Shown here: in pieces, positions 1-8,408 of the stretch
How the letters are laid out: the number at the start of each line of letters is the position of its first letter
Position numbering within the stretch: the stretch's first letter is position 1
Origin: Buttiauxella sp965119215
GTDB lineage: Bacteria; Pseudomonadota; Gammaproteobacteria; Enterobacterales; Enterobacteriaceae
Assembly: GCA_965119215.1 (NCBI GenBank)
Contig: CBCPKK010000022.1
Coordinates: 70,440 to 134,439, forward strand
Reading direction: 5' to 3'
DNA length: 64,000 bases
Made by a program: the position numbers and the translations under genes
The notes under the pieces: generated by a model
What the model saw: only the letters and a program-made list of their open reading frames with translations
What the model was told of the DNA's origin: nothing
Databases searched by the model: none

Positions 1-1
1 C

Positions 2-184
2 GCGGAGCTGTTTCGCGGGCTGGCGGGCAAACATTCGTTGATGGTGGTGGAACACGATATGGGTTTTGTGGAAACCATTGCCGATCACGTCACCGTGCTG
101 CATCAGGGGCAAGTGCTGGCTGAAGGCTCGCTGCGCGAAGTGCAGGCCAATGAGCAGGTGATTGAGGTTTATTTGGGGCGTTAA
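2..184 (+). CDS. urtD: Urea ABC transporter ATP-binding protein UrtD, C-terminal fragment
   Basis: The window opens inside this gene; only the last 60 codons are present, ending with TAA at 182-184. The readable protein carries the H-loop context VVEHDMGFVE and the C-terminal pattern of the branched-chain amino acid/urea family of ABC ATPases, ending IEVYLGR, as UrtD and LivG do. The stop is followed after 9 bases by the next ATPase gene with a strong GGAGG, so the two are cotranscribed. UrtD would energise ATP-driven urea import with UrtE at the inner membrane. LivG-type amino acid import is the alternative; the choice of urea rests on the downstream protein. Confidence 0.75.
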   Translation, partial: AELFRGLAGKHSLMVVEHDMGFVETIADHVTVLHQGQVLAEGSLREVQANEQVIEVYLGR

Positions 185-193
185 GGAGGCAAT

Positions 194-892
194 ATGTTGC
201 AAGTCAACGAGCTAAACCAATACTACGGCGGCAGTCATATTCTGCGCGGTGTGACATTTGAAGCGAAAATCGGCGAGGTCACCTGCTTGCTGGGGCGCAA
301 CGGCGTGGGCAAAAGCACGTTGCTGAAATGCCTGATGGGGCTGATCCCGGCAAAGTCCGGCAGCGTGAACTGGCAACAAAACAACATCACCAGCCGTAAA
401 CCGCACCAACGCGTGCAGGCGGGAATTGCATATGTGCCGCAAGGTCGTGATATTTTCCCGCGTCTAACGGTTGAAGAAAACCTGCTGATGGGGCTTTCGC
501 GTTTTGCAGGCCGCGACGCCAGACAGGTGCCGGAGGAGATTTACCAGCTTTTCCCAGTGTTAAAAGAGATGAAACAGCGGCGTGGCGGCGATTTGTCCGG
601 CGGTCAACAGCAGCAACTCGCCATTGGCCGCGCACTGGCCTGTAAGCCTCAACTATTAATTCTGGACGAACCCACCGAAGGCATTCAGCCATCGGTAATT
701 AAGGAGATCGGTCAGGTTATTAGCAATCTTGCCGCTAAAGGCGATATGGCGATTCTGTTGGTGGAGCAGTTTTATGATTTTGCCGCTGAACTGGCTGACA
801 ACTATCTGGTGATGTCGCGCGGGTCAATTATCCAGCGTGGCGCAGGAACGGATATGGAGAGTGATGGGGTTCGGGGCTTGGTGGCGATTTAA
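194..892 (+). CDS. urtE: Urea ABC transporter ATP-binding subunit UrtE
   Basis: This 232-residue ABC ATPase of the LivF/UrtE type is the second nucleotide-binding subunit of a urea importer at the cytoplasmic face of the inner membrane. Walker A is GRNGVGKST (about residues 35-43), the signature is LSGGQQQQLAIGRAL (about 135-150) and Walker B is LLILDEPTEGIQPS. The phrase GRDIFPRLTVEENL is characteristic of this subfamily, and the length matches UrtE (about 230). The ATG follows AAGGAGG with good spacing. It is the last gene of its operon: the stop overlaps by four bases the stop of the convergent LysR gene. A branched-chain amino acid LivF is the alternative, less likely from the motif wording. 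Confidence 0.8.
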   Translation: MLQVNELNQYYGGSHILRGVTFEAKIGEVTCLLGRNGVGKSTLLKCLMGLIPAKSGSVNWQQNNITSRKPHQRVQAGIAYVPQGRDIFPRLTVEENLLMGLSRFAGRDARQVPEEIYQLFPVLKEMKQRRGGDLSGGQQQQLAIGRALACKPQLLILDEPTEGIQPSVIKEIGQVISNLAAKGDMAILLVEQFYDFAAELADNYLVMSRGSIIQRGAGTDMESDGVRGLVAI

Positions 893-1770
893 CTGCCCTC
901 GTCGGCACTTAACAAGGCAACTAACAGCTCAATTTCTTTATCTACCACGTCCTTTTCTTCATTGACCAGAAGGTAAAGCTGCGTGGTACGACGCCCACCC
1001 TGGACTAATGGCAGCGGCACTAATTCACCGGATGTAAGTAACGGCTGGATTTGCGCCTCTGGCAACCAGCCGTATCCTACGCCGTGGGCCACCGCTTCAA
1101 TTGCGGCTTCAATACCCGTAAACGTCCAGCTTTCTGCTGCGGAAAACGGGCGGCTGTGAAGTTGTTGCTGAGTACGATCGACAATTTCAATTAGCGTGTA
1201 GCGAGCCAAATCATCACGACTGAACGGTGCAGGGAGCTGCCACAGCGGATGGTCGCGATGAGCAACCCCAACAAATGTCACCCCCATCAACGCTTTCCCG
1301 CGCATCGCGACATCTTCCGTTTGCGTCACTAAGTACACATCAGCTTCGCGTTTCTTTAAATCAGACAAACGTTCGCTACGCAGAACTTCCGTGAGATGCA
1401 CCTGCGTCATCGGATAAGTTTGCTGGAAACCGCGCAATACATTGAATAGATAGGATTTGGGAAAAATACTGTCGACGACTAAATCTATCCGCGCGCGTTC
1501 CCCACGTTTTAACGCAGCAGCGCGATTTTCTAACATATGAAAACCCTGGAGCAAAGGCTGAGCCTGGGCTAAAAGCTGTTGTCCTTCAGGGGTGAGTTCA
1601 GCCTTACGCCCGACAATAGTCAGCAACGAAACGCCCAGCCGTTCTTGCATCAACGTTAACTGATAGCTCAGTGACGATTGGCTACGGTTAAACTCTTCTG
1701 CCGCGCGCGCAAAACTCCCGTAATGGACAACTGCCTGTAACAACTGCCATTGCTCAAGTGTCGTTTTCAT
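889..1770 (-). CDS. LysR-family regulator, probable controller of the divergent phenolic acid decarboxylase
   Basis: A 293-residue LysR-type transcriptional regulator. Residues 1-60 form the winged helix-turn-helix (FARAAEEFNRSQSSLSYQL), and the rest is a periplasmic-binding-protein-like effector domain (SIFPKSYLFNVLRGFQQ). It is transcribed divergently from the decarboxylase gene with 106 bases between starts, the classic LysR regulator-target arrangement. In related enterobacteria phenolic acid decarboxylase genes are often paired with a divergent LysR activator responding to hydroxycinnamates; the same role here is inferred from position. Its stop overlaps urtE by four bases. Confidence 0.8.
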   Translation of the reverse strand: MKTTLEQWQLLQAVVHYGSFARAAEEFNRSQSSLSYQLTLMQERLGVSLLTIVGRKAELTPEGQQLLAQAQPLLQGFHMLENRAAALKRGERARIDLVVDSIFPKSYLFNVLRGFQQTYPMTQVHLTEVLRSERLSDLKKREADVYLVTQTEDVAMRGKALMGVTFVGVAHRDHPLWQLPAPFSRDDLARYTLIEIVDRTQQQLHSRPFSAAESWTFTGIEAAIEAVAHGVGYGWLPEAQIQPLLTSGELVPLPLVQGGRRTTQLYLLVNEEKDVVDKEIELLVALLSADEGS

Positions 1771-1876
1771 GCCATTAACCCATCGAATTTTTGAATGTAT
1801 TTATCTCAATAATAGCGTTATTTATCGAATAAGCACATGGGTACACTAGGCTCATTAAATGAACAGGAGACAGATT

Positions 1877-2380
1877 ATGAGCAACTTCAATACACACGAT
1901 TTGAGCGGTTTTGTCGGTAAACACCTTGTCTACACCTATGACAACGGCTGGAATTATGAAATCTACGTCAAAAACGCCACGACCCTGGATTACCGTATTC
2001 ACAGCGGGATTGTGGGCAATCGTTGGGTGAAAGACCAAAAAGCCTATATCGTTCGCGTTGCTAAAGCGGTGTATAAAATTTCCTGGACCGAACCCACAGG
2101 AACCGATGTCAGCCTGATGGTGAATCTGGAAGATAATATTTTCCACGGCACAATATTCTTCCCGCGTTGGGTTATCAATAATCCGGAAAAAACAGTGTGT
2201 TTCCAAAACGAGCATATTGCTGAAATGGAAGCATACCGTGATGCTGGCCCAGCGTATCCAACAGAAGTGATTGATGAATTTGCCACAATTACCTTTGTTC
2301 GGGATTGCGGCGAAAATAACGATACTGTTATTAATTGTCCTGCCAGTGAATTACCGGCTGACTTCCCTAAAAACCTGTAA
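1877..2380 (+). CDS. padC: Phenolic acid (ferulate/p-coumarate) decarboxylase
   Basis: The cytoplasmic enzyme removes CO2 from p-coumaric, ferulic and caffeic acid to give 4-vinylphenols, a detoxification of plant hydroxycinnamates. The 167-residue protein matches the compact beta-barrel PAD family. Visible signatures are HLVYTYDNGWNYEIYVKN, DYRIHSGIVGNRWV and SWTEPTGTDVS. Residues Y19, Y21, Y27, R49 and E72 fall at the catalytic positions known for Enterobacter ferulate decarboxylase. An in-frame ATG six codons upstream (1859) exists, but the ATG at 1877 has AGGAGA seven bases before it and gives the family's standard N-terminus. A hairpin terminator follows at 2399. The gene is probably activated by the divergent LysR protein. 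Confidence 0.92.
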   Translation: MSNFNTHDLSGFVGKHLVYTYDNGWNYEIYVKNATTLDYRIHSGIVGNRWVKDQKAYIVRVAKAVYKISWTEPTGTDVSLMVNLEDNIFHGTIFFPRWVINNPEKTVCFQNEHIAEMEAYRDAGPAYPTEVIDEFATITFVRDCGENNDTVINCPASELPADFPKNL

Positions 2381-2398
2381 CGTTTACCCTGCATTTAG

Positions 2399-2421
2399 AC
2401 CGCGCCGCCTGGCGCGGTTTT
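2399..2421 (+). terminator. Rho-independent terminator of padC
   Basis: Perfect 8-bp stem ACCGCGCC/GGCGCGGT with a four-base loop, followed by TTTT. It lies 18 bases after the decarboxylase stop. Confidence 0.85.
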
Positions 2422-2484
2422 CAAACGAGAGTGATTGTGTAAAAGTAACAGCCCACCTGTTTCACATTTATCCGGCGGTTTACT

Positions 2485-3663
2485 TTGGCAAACTCAACTA
2501 ACAACTTTCAACAACCTGTTGGCAACACGCTGCCGGGTTGGCAAGCCTGTCCACGCCCACAGCGCATGGTGCTGGAAGGGCGTTTTTGCCGCCTCGAGCC
2601 GCTCACTAGCTCCCATACTTCTGCGTTATGGACGGCGTGGAACACCGCCAAAAACGACCGTGGATGGACGTATTTAAGCGTTGGGCCGTTTAGTGACCAA
2701 CAACAATTTGCCGATTTTATTGATACCGCCGCGAGCAGTAACGACCCGCTGCACTATGCGGTTGTTGATACACAAAGTGGTGATGCGGTTGGCACACTCT
2801 CTTTAATGCGTATCGACCCGGCAAACGGCGTGGTTGAAGTCGGCTTCGTGATGTATACACCACTGTTACAGCGCACCGTTCAGGCGACAGAAGCTCATTA
2901 TTTATTGATGAAATATGCCTTTGAGCTGGGTTATCGACGTTATGAATGGAAATGCGATAGCTTAAATGGCCCGTCGCGCCATGCGGCGATTAGGCTTGGC
3001 TTCCGTTATGAAGGGTTGTTCCGTCAGGCCGTAGTGTATAAGCAGCGAACTCGTGACACGGCATGGTTTTCGATTCTCGATAGCGAATGGCCGTTAATTC
3101 AACAAGCGTTTGAAGCCTGGCTGTCGGTTGAAAATATGCCTGATGGCGTGCAAGAACAGGGGCTGTCTCAGATTCGCAATGGCCTGCTGGGCAATCGCAC
3201 GTCACCGTCACGAAATGTTTTGCAGGTCAGGGCGCTGGAAGCGAGTGATTACGCCGCATGGGCCACGTTATGGCAGGGCTATTTAACGTTTTATAATTCG
3301 CAGTTAAGTGACGTTGTCACTCAATTAACCTGGCAGAGAATGCTTGAGCCAGCGGAGCCGATGTATGCGCTGGGGGCGTTTGACGAACAGGGTGAAATGC
3401 TCGGCATTACCCATATCGTTTACCATCGTGGAACCTGGTCGGCAGGGGATCATTGCTATCTTGAGGATCTTTTCACCGCACCGGCATCACGCGGGAAAGG
3501 CGTTGGGCGCGCATTGATTGAAGCCGTGTATCAACATGCTAAAGCGCATGACGCTTCACGCGTTTACTGGCACACGCATGAAACCAATGCGGCGGGCCAG
3601 GCGTTATACGACAAGTTAGCGGATAAGCCTGGGTTTATTCAATATCGTAAAAACCTGGAATAA
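2485..3663 (+). CDS. Tandem GNAT protein: RimJ/RimL-type acetyltransferase fused to a second GNAT domain
   Basis: A 392-residue protein with two acetyltransferase domains. Residues 1-225 are a RimJ/RimL-like GNAT, with GFVMYTPLLQRTVQATEAHYL and RHAAIRLGFRYEGLFRQ. Residues 235-392 are a second GNAT with the acetyl-CoA loop SRGKGVGRALIEAVY and ETNAAGQALYDKL. The first half is clearly related to the 234-residue GNAT at 58952-59656, which ends where the fusion point lies here. The only start without truncating the conserved N-terminus is TTG at 2485; the upstream in-frame stop is at 2446 and no ATG lies between. The paralogue also starts with TTG. The substrate is unknown; it could be a small molecule, an antibiotic or a protein N-terminus. 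Confidence 0.8.
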   Translation: MANSTNNFQQPVGNTLPGWQACPRPQRMVLEGRFCRLEPLTSSHTSALWTAWNTAKNDRGWTYLSVGPFSDQQQFADFIDTAASSNDPLHYAVVDTQSGDAVGTLSLMRIDPANGVVEVGFVMYTPLLQRTVQATEAHYLLMKYAFELGYRRYEWKCDSLNGPSRHAAIRLGFRYEGLFRQAVVYKQRTRDTAWFSILDSEWPLIQQAFEAWLSVENMPDGVQEQGLSQIRNGLLGNRTSPSRNVLQVRALEASDYAAWATLWQGYLTFYNSQLSDVVTQLTWQRMLEPAEPMYALGAFDEQGEMLGITHIVYHRGTWSAGDHCYLEDLFTAPASRGKGVGRALIEAVYQHAKAHDASRVYWHTHETNAAGQALYDKLADKPGFIQYRKNLE

Positions 3664-3683
3664 GGCTGCCGGATCTCGCGGTG

Positions 3684-4889
3684 TTAAACCGCGATAGCTT
3701 GCGATGTGCTGGATTTCATGCCCATCACAACCATCAAATACGCCAACGCAATGGCTGCCATCAGCACGACAAATAACATGTAAGGTGGCAGCCAGGTCAG
3801 CATTAAACCGGTGAACAGTGGGTTACACGCACCGCCCAACCAGCCCAGTTGCTGCGCCGAGAAGTAACTGGCTTTTAGTCCCACAGGTGCGATGTTATCG
3901 ACCAACATATATTCACCCGGTGCGTAGATAAGCTCACCAATGGTAAACACCGCCGCAGCCATTCCCCACAACAGCAGGTTGTCGCCCGACAGCATAAAGC
4001 CTGCCAGCCCCGCCATAAAAAACAGTGTGCCGTAAAACATCAGCTTTTTGATGTTGTCCGGGCGAATGCGTTTGCCGACAAAATACTGGAAAACCACCAC
4101 CACAAATGCGTTGACCGGTAGCACCACGCCCACCACTTTCTGCGCCAGATCCGCATCTGAAATAGCAATGGCATACTGTGATAAACAAGCTGCGAAAGAA
4201 CCAAAAACCAGGGAGCCGAGAAAAGACGATAAGGTGAAATACATCAGCGCCTTGTCTTTAAGCATCTGACGCGGCGAGAGCACGACGCTGCTATTTTGCA
4301 GAGCTTCGCTCACTGGCACGCTGTGCACGTAGCGGCTAATCACAAGAAACGGAATGATTGCCGTCAGCGCGGATAACCAGAATGGCAAGTTGGTGCTGTA
4401 GAGCACTGCCAGCGTGCCAATCGGCGGGCCGACCGTCCAGCCGATATTGGCGAAGGTATAGTTGAGGGAGAATATTTTCGGTTTCTGGTGTATTTCCAGC
4501 GTATCGGAAAAATAACCTTTCAGAACCGTGGCAAAAACCGAATAAGCGCAGTTAATCAGCGAGTAAAACGTCACCACCAGAACGGCATTATTCACCATCG
4601 GGATCGCAATAAAACCGCCAAGAAAAATAACAATCGACAGCAGCATGTACATCTTTTTGTCGAACTTATCCGCCAGGATGCCAAACCAGAGGCTAAATAC
4701 TACGCCCGCAGTGAGCGCGATGGTCAGCGCCATGCCGATTTCATTAAGCGGCATTCCGTATTTCTGGGAAAGGTAAATGGTCATAAAGGGCAGCGTCAAA
4801 CCGCGCCCTACAGTGAGGAGCAACGAGGAGAGAAGTAAAACGCTGATGGAGAGTTGCTTGCCAGAAAAGCGTGTCGTCAGGGAAACCAT
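3684..4889 (-). CDS. ydeE: YdeE-type MFS exporter
   Basis: A 401-residue major facilitator superfamily protein with about twelve hydrophobic segments. The loop 2-3 motif is GILADKFDKKMYMLL. The stretches LLLTVGRGLTLPFMTIYLS, FATVLKGYFSD, NIGWTVGPPIGTL and LIYAPGEYMLVDNIAP match E. coli YdeE closely, including length (395 in E. coli). YdeE sits in the inner membrane and has been linked to dipeptide and arabinose efflux. As in E. coli it lies beside the mar locus, here directly downstream of marB on the same strand with a 147-base gap. Its 3' end converges on the tandem GNAT gene, and a GC-rich hairpin (3676-3694) overlaps the stop. Confidence 0.88.
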   Translation of the reverse strand: MVSLTTRFSGKQLSISVLLLSSLLLTVGRGLTLPFMTIYLSQKYGMPLNEIGMALTIALTAGVVFSLWFGILADKFDKKMYMLLSIVIFLGGFIAIPMVNNAVLVVTFYSLINCAYSVFATVLKGYFSDTLEIHQKPKIFSLNYTFANIGWTVGPPIGTLAVLYSTNLPFWLSALTAIIPFLVISRYVHSVPVSEALQNSSVVLSPRQMLKDKALMYFTLSSFLGSLVFGSFAACLSQYAIAISDADLAQKVVGVVLPVNAFVVVVFQYFVGKRIRPDNIKKLMFYGTLFFMAGLAGFMLSGDNLLLWGMAAAVFTIGELIYAPGEYMLVDNIAPVGLKASYFSAQQLGWLGGACNPLFTGLMLTWLPPYMLFVVLMAAIALAYLMVVMGMKSSTSQAIAV

Positions 4890-5036
4890 TTTATCGTTTA
4901 TTTTTAGAGTTAATCTGTTGTGGGGGGATCAGATTTAACACGAAGGATCAGCAAAGTATAGGGATGAGGGGGGCGGGATGAAAGACGCTGGAATTAATAC
5001 GGGCGGGTCAGTTATTCAACCCGCCAAACGCAGAAT

Positions 5037-5246
5037 TTAGTGAGTGCTTTCGTGGTAATAAGGCGTACCCAGCAACTCTGACTTATCGCCAATCATATGG
5101 CTGTTGTCTGCACGGTTATCGGAAGGAGGGATAATCATGTTGCCATGGTTGCTTTGCGGGGCGCTGAATTGACCAGATTGCTCCGCCAGAGCGCTTGCTG
5201 ATGCCAGAATAAGAAGCAGGCCCAAAGCGGGGGTAAAACGTTTCAT
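5037..5246 (-). CDS. marB: Periplasmic MarB protein of the mar operon
   Basis: A 69-residue protein with a signal peptide (about residues 1-21, cleavage after ASALA). Its C-terminal block has DKSELLGTPYYHES, matching the MarB hallmark DKSDALGVPYY. MarB is the third gene of marRAB; in E. coli it lowers mar operon expression from the periplasm by an unclear route. It lies 55 bases after marA on the same strand. The middle of the protein is poorly conserved, as usual for MarB. Confidence 0.85.
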   Translation of the reverse strand: MKRFTPALGLLLILASASALAEQSGQFSAPQSNHGNMIIPPSDNRADNSHMIGDKSELLGTPYYHESTH

Positions 5247-5301
5247 AAATCCTCGGTTACATCTATTGATGCAGATGGTTGCATAGCGTTTTGTTAAAAA
5301 T

Positions 5302-5676
5302 TTAATGATTTAGCGGATGGATATACTTTCCTTCGCCACCAGCCCGCGCAACGCGGTATCTGTGGGGTGGCACAGAAAAATAATTCTTGAACGTGCGGGT
5401 GAGGGTCTGTTGCGACTCAAATCCGTAACGCTCCGCTAAATAGAGAATCGGCTCGTTGCTTTCTTTCAGCTTGAGGGCGATCTCGGTCAATTTGCGATTG
5501 CGGATGTATTGGCCTAATGAATGACCGGTTTCTTTTTTAAACATCCTTTGCAGGTGCCACTTCGAGTAGCCAGAACGCTGCGAAACCTTCTCAAGCGACA
5601 GAGGGTTTTCCAGGTTCTCTTCTATCCAGTCCAAAATGCTTTGAATGGTTATCGAATCATTGTTCCGTCTGGACAT
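5302..5676 (-). CDS. marA: AraC-family global activator MarA
   Basis: A 124-residue stand-alone AraC/XylS DNA-binding protein with two helix-turn-helix motifs: SLEKVSQRSGYSKWHLQRMF (about 27-46) and ILYLAERYGFESQQTLTRTF (about 76-95). Near-identity to E. coli MarA runs through KKETGHSLGQYIR and the PPHRYR end. MarA binds marboxes to raise efflux (acrAB, tolC), lower porin production (micF) and change redox genes. It is the second gene of marRAB, 20 bases after marR, so it is set free when MarR is inactivated. Confidence 0.95.
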   Translation of the reverse strand: MSRRNNDSITIQSILDWIEENLENPLSLEKVSQRSGYSKWHLQRMFKKETGHSLGQYIRNRKLTEIALKLKESNEPILYLAERYGFESQQTLTRTFKNYFSVPPHRYRVARAGGEGKYIHPLNH

Positions 5677-5696
5677 CGTTTCACCTCTTTTCAGGT

Positions 5697-6131
5697 TTAC
5701 GGCAATACCTTTGTCAGCAGGTGATAAAGTGAATCCACTTCGTCTGCTGTCAGGTTTTTAGTGAGTTCTTGATGCAGGTTTTGCCCCACAAGCTGATGGC
5801 ATTTCTCGCACAACGTTTTCCCTTCGGGAGTCAGTCGTACCAGCACACCACGTTTGTCGTTGGGGTTCGGTAACCGTTCAATCCACCCTTTGCACAGCAG
5901 GCGGTCTAACATGCGAGTTAACGCACCGAGGTCAACAGACAACGCTTTTTTCAGCTCCACCGGCTGAACACATTCCTCGCAATAGATGGTGCAAAGCACC
6001 TTAAACTGCGTGGCGGTGATATCCAGTGGGGAAAGGTGATCGTTTAGCAGGCGATCCTTGTGTTGGTTAACCATATGGATCAGTCGCCCGAGAGGGATCA
6101 TTTCGTTGAACAGATCGCTTGTGTTTTTCAC
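5697..6131 (-). CDS. marR: MarR repressor of the multiple antibiotic resistance operon
   Basis: A 144-residue winged-helix repressor, the same length as E. coli MarR and nearly identical in the DNA-binding part (LGALTRMLDRLLCKGWIERLPNP). Cys47, Cys51, Cys54, Cys80, Cys108 and Cys111 are all present, so the cysteines used for copper/oxidant sensing and disulphide linkage in E. coli are intact. The start is GTG at 6131-6129, as in E. coli, and one MarR operator lies on its ribosome-binding region. It heads marRAB and is divergent from marC. No sign of inactivation, so the operon is predicted to be inducible rather than constitutive. Confidence 0.95.
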   Translation of the reverse strand: MKNTSDLFNEMIPLGRLIHMVNQHKDRLLNDHLSPLDITATQFKVLCTIYCEECVQPVELKKALSVDLGALTRMLDRLLCKGWIERLPNPNDKRGVLVRLTPEGKTLCEKCHQLVGQNLHQELTKNLTADEVDSLYHLLTKVLP

Positions 6132-6136
6132 TATGG

Positions 6137-6185
6137 TTGCCCAGGCAAGTATATTTAATCACGGCAGATATTATTGCTTAGGCAA
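6137..6185 (-). promoter_or_regulatory. marO: two MarR operator palindromes
   Basis: Two copies of the MarR site are present: TTGCCCAGGCAA at 6137-6148, which is the E. coli core on the other strand, and TTGCTTAGGCAA at 6174-6185. They are centred 37 bp apart. The first lies just upstream of the marR GTG and would cover its ribosome-binding site; the second overlaps the promoter region. I could not place a marbox with confidence in the remaining 145 bases before marC. Confidence 0.88.
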
Positions 6186-6330
6186 CCATAAGTCAACGTG
6201 ATGGTTTGGTGATCACACGAATAGCTAAAACGCTTCAGTTTTAACATTTGGACAAAATCGTTAACGAAAGCGTGCCCCCCAGGCTGCTATACTCAGCAAC
6301 GCGCTAACTTGCTCATATTAAGGACAGAAG

Positions 6331-7002
6331 ATGATGGATTTGTTTAAGGCCATTGGGTTGGGACTGGTGGTCTTGTTACCGCTGGCTAACCCCTTGACTA
6401 CGGTAGCATTGTTCCTCGGCCTTGCCGGAGACATGAACAAGAAAGCACGCGATAAAACCGCGCTAATGGCATCAGTAAACGTCTTCATCATCATGATGGT
6501 GGCGTATTACGCCGGGCAAGTTGTGATGAATACCTTCGGTATTTCAATCCCTGGTTTACGTATCGCGGGTGGTTTGATTGTTGCGTTTATTGGTTTCCGC
6601 ATGCTGTTCCCGCAGCACAAAGCACACGAATCACCGGAAGCGCACAGTAAAGCCGAAGAGATGGAACAAGAGCCGGATACCAATATCGCGTTTGTGCCGC
6701 TGGCGATGCCAAGCACCGCAGGGCCGGGCACCATAGCGATGATCATCAGCTCTTCCTCAACCATTGAACACGGCGTCAATTTTGCCAACTGGGTTGTGCT
6801 GGTGGCCCCACCGATAATTTTTGCGCTGATAGGGATTATCTTGTGGGGGAGCTTACGGAGTTCCGGCGCGATTATGCGTTTGGTAGGTAAGAGCGGTATC
6901 GAGGCCATTTCCCGTTTGATGGGCTTCTTGCTGGTCTGTATGGGCGTGCAGTTTATTATTAACGGCGTGATAGAAATCATTACTCATTTCCCACCGAAAT
7001 AA
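6331..7002 (+). CDS. marC: MarC family inner-membrane protein
   Basis: A 223-residue UPF0056/MarC protein with six predicted membrane helices. Diagnostic stretches are GLVVLLPLANPLTTVALFL, GLRIAGGLIVAFIGFRMLF and FVPLAMPSTAGPGTIAMII. It is divergent from marRAB across the shared operator, as in E. coli. Despite its name, deletion of E. coli marC does not change antibiotic resistance and its function is unknown. Two adjacent ATG codons (6331, 6334) follow AAGGACAG; the second gives the E. coli-like N-terminus. Confidence 0.93.
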   Translation: MMDLFKAIGLGLVVLLPLANPLTTVALFLGLAGDMNKKARDKTALMASVNVFIIMMVAYYAGQVVMNTFGISIPGLRIAGGLIVAFIGFRMLFPQHKAHESPEAHSKAEEMEQEPDTNIAFVPLAMPSTAGPGTIAMIISSSSTIEHGVNFANWVVLVAPPIIFALIGIILWGSLRSSGAIMRLVGKSGIEAISRLMGFLLVCMGVQFIINGVIEIITHFPPK

Positions 7003-7007
7003 ATTGA

Positions 7008-7037
7008 AAAGGGCAGCGGAATAACCCGTTGCCCTTT
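7008..7037. terminator. Bidirectional terminator between marC and sotB
   Basis: Stem AAAGGGCAGCGG/CCGTTGCCCTTT (12 pairs with one G-T) and a six-base loop, with A- and T-rich ends on each side. It serves the convergent marC and sotB. Confidence 0.85.
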
Positions 7038-7047
7038 GTATTCACAA

Positions 7048-8241
7048 TCAGTGGCTATGCTGTTCTTCAAGCGACACAGGCCAGCGGCGGAAGATTAACA
7101 CCGAGCCGATAAGCGCCACGAGAGCAGGAACCGCGCCAACCAGCCCGATGCTCGACATATCAAAATGCAAACTCACCTGGTTGCCAACCAACGCACCTGC
7201 ACCAATCCCGAGATTAAAGATCCCCGAGAACAACGCCATCGACACGTCGGTTGCATCTGGCGCCAACGCCAGAACCTTCACCTGCATACCAAGCGTGATA
7301 ATCATAATGGCGATGCCCCAGAACAGGCAAAGTATCGCCAAATTCAAGGTGCTTTGCGCTGCGGGCAGCAGCAATGCGAGGCACAGAACTAATAAACCGA
7401 TAGAGCCGCTGACTAATGTCGACGAATGTCGGTTACCTAATTTACCGAACATCACGCTGCCTATAATTCCTGCGCCACCCAGAACCAGCAGCAGGAAAGT
7501 CGCCACGTTAGCACTTAGCCCGGCGACGTTTTGCACGAAGGGTTCAATGTAACTATAAGCTGTGTAATGCGCAGTCACGATCACGGCGATCAGCGCATAC
7601 AGGCTGACCAGTGCAGGGCGCTTGAACAGCAGAGGTAAACTTTTTAACGAACCTGAATGTTCACTTGGCAGTTTAGGCAACAGCTTAATCACACAGAACA
7701 GGGTCAGCGCAGCTATCACGCCAATGGCGAAGAAGGTGGTGCGCCAGCCAAAATATTGTCCAACAACGCGCCCAAGCGGCAAGCCTAAAACCATTGCCAG
7801 CGCGGTTCCTGTTGCTATCAAACTCAGCGCTTGCGCTTTTTTACCGGCTGGAGCCATACGTATGGCAAGTGAAGCGGTAATCGACCAGAAAATAGCGTGC
7901 GCAAAGGCGATACCAATGCGGCTAATGACCAGCACGGTAAAGTTCCAGGCGACAAACGAAAGCACATGGCTTGCGATAAATAATACAAAGATGCTGATTA
8001 ATAACCGCTTACGTTCGACCTGGCTGGTCAACAACATAAAGGGCAGAGACATCAGAGCCACTACCCACGCGTAAATGGTCAGCATGATGCCGACTTCTGC
8101 GGTTTGCATCCCAAAGCTACTGGCGATATCAGACAGTAAACCGACAGGGACAAATTCAGTGGTATTAAAGATAAAAGCGGCGACCGCGAGCGTAACGACG
8201 CGCAACCACGCCGTTTTGCGTGAAACACTGTTTATTGTCAT
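7048..8241 (-). CDS. sotB: Sugar efflux MFS transporter SotB
   Basis: A 397-residue major facilitator of the drug/sugar efflux class, almost the same length as E. coli SotB/YdeA (396). Signatures include NTTEFVPVGLLSDIASSF near the N-terminus, SQVERKRLL in loop 2-3 and GLPLGRVVGQYFGWRTTF in helix 5. SotB exports arabinose and IPTG-like sugars across the inner membrane. Convergence with marC is conserved in E. coli and supports the name. Confidence 0.9.
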   Translation of the reverse strand: MTINSVSRKTAWLRVVTLAVAAFIFNTTEFVPVGLLSDIASSFGMQTAEVGIMLTIYAWVVALMSLPFMLLTSQVERKRLLISIFVLFIASHVLSFVAWNFTVLVISRIGIAFAHAIFWSITASLAIRMAPAGKKAQALSLIATGTALAMVLGLPLGRVVGQYFGWRTTFFAIGVIAALTLFCVIKLLPKLPSEHSGSLKSLPLLFKRPALVSLYALIAVIVTAHYTAYSYIEPFVQNVAGLSANVATFLLLVLGGAGIIGSVMFGKLGNRHSSTLVSGSIGLLVLCLALLLPAAQSTLNLAILCLFWGIAIMIITLGMQVKVLALAPDATDVSMALFSGIFNLGIGAGALVGNQVSLHFDMSSIGLVGAVPALVALIGSVLIFRRWPVSLEEQHSH

Positions 8242-8408
8242 AGATGGGTTTCGCGTTGGTAAATAAAAGGTTTGGAGAGGAGGTGATCATAAAACCATCA
8301 ACTCAGCCATACAACCGGTTTTGTGATTTAAGTCTCAATTATTTGTTCTGTGAATCATAGCTATCATGGCATGGTAGATGTCATGGGTTATGACCGAGGG
8401 GAAACACT

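Noticed and set aside
2044..2394. 116-codon minus-strand frame antisense to padC
   Set aside because: It is a shadow of the conserved decarboxylase gene and has no family resemblance.
6186..6330. Marbox in the marRAB-marC interval
   Set aside because: A site such as GAAGCGTTTTAGCTA on the minus strand resembles the E. coli marbox only partly, so it was not called.
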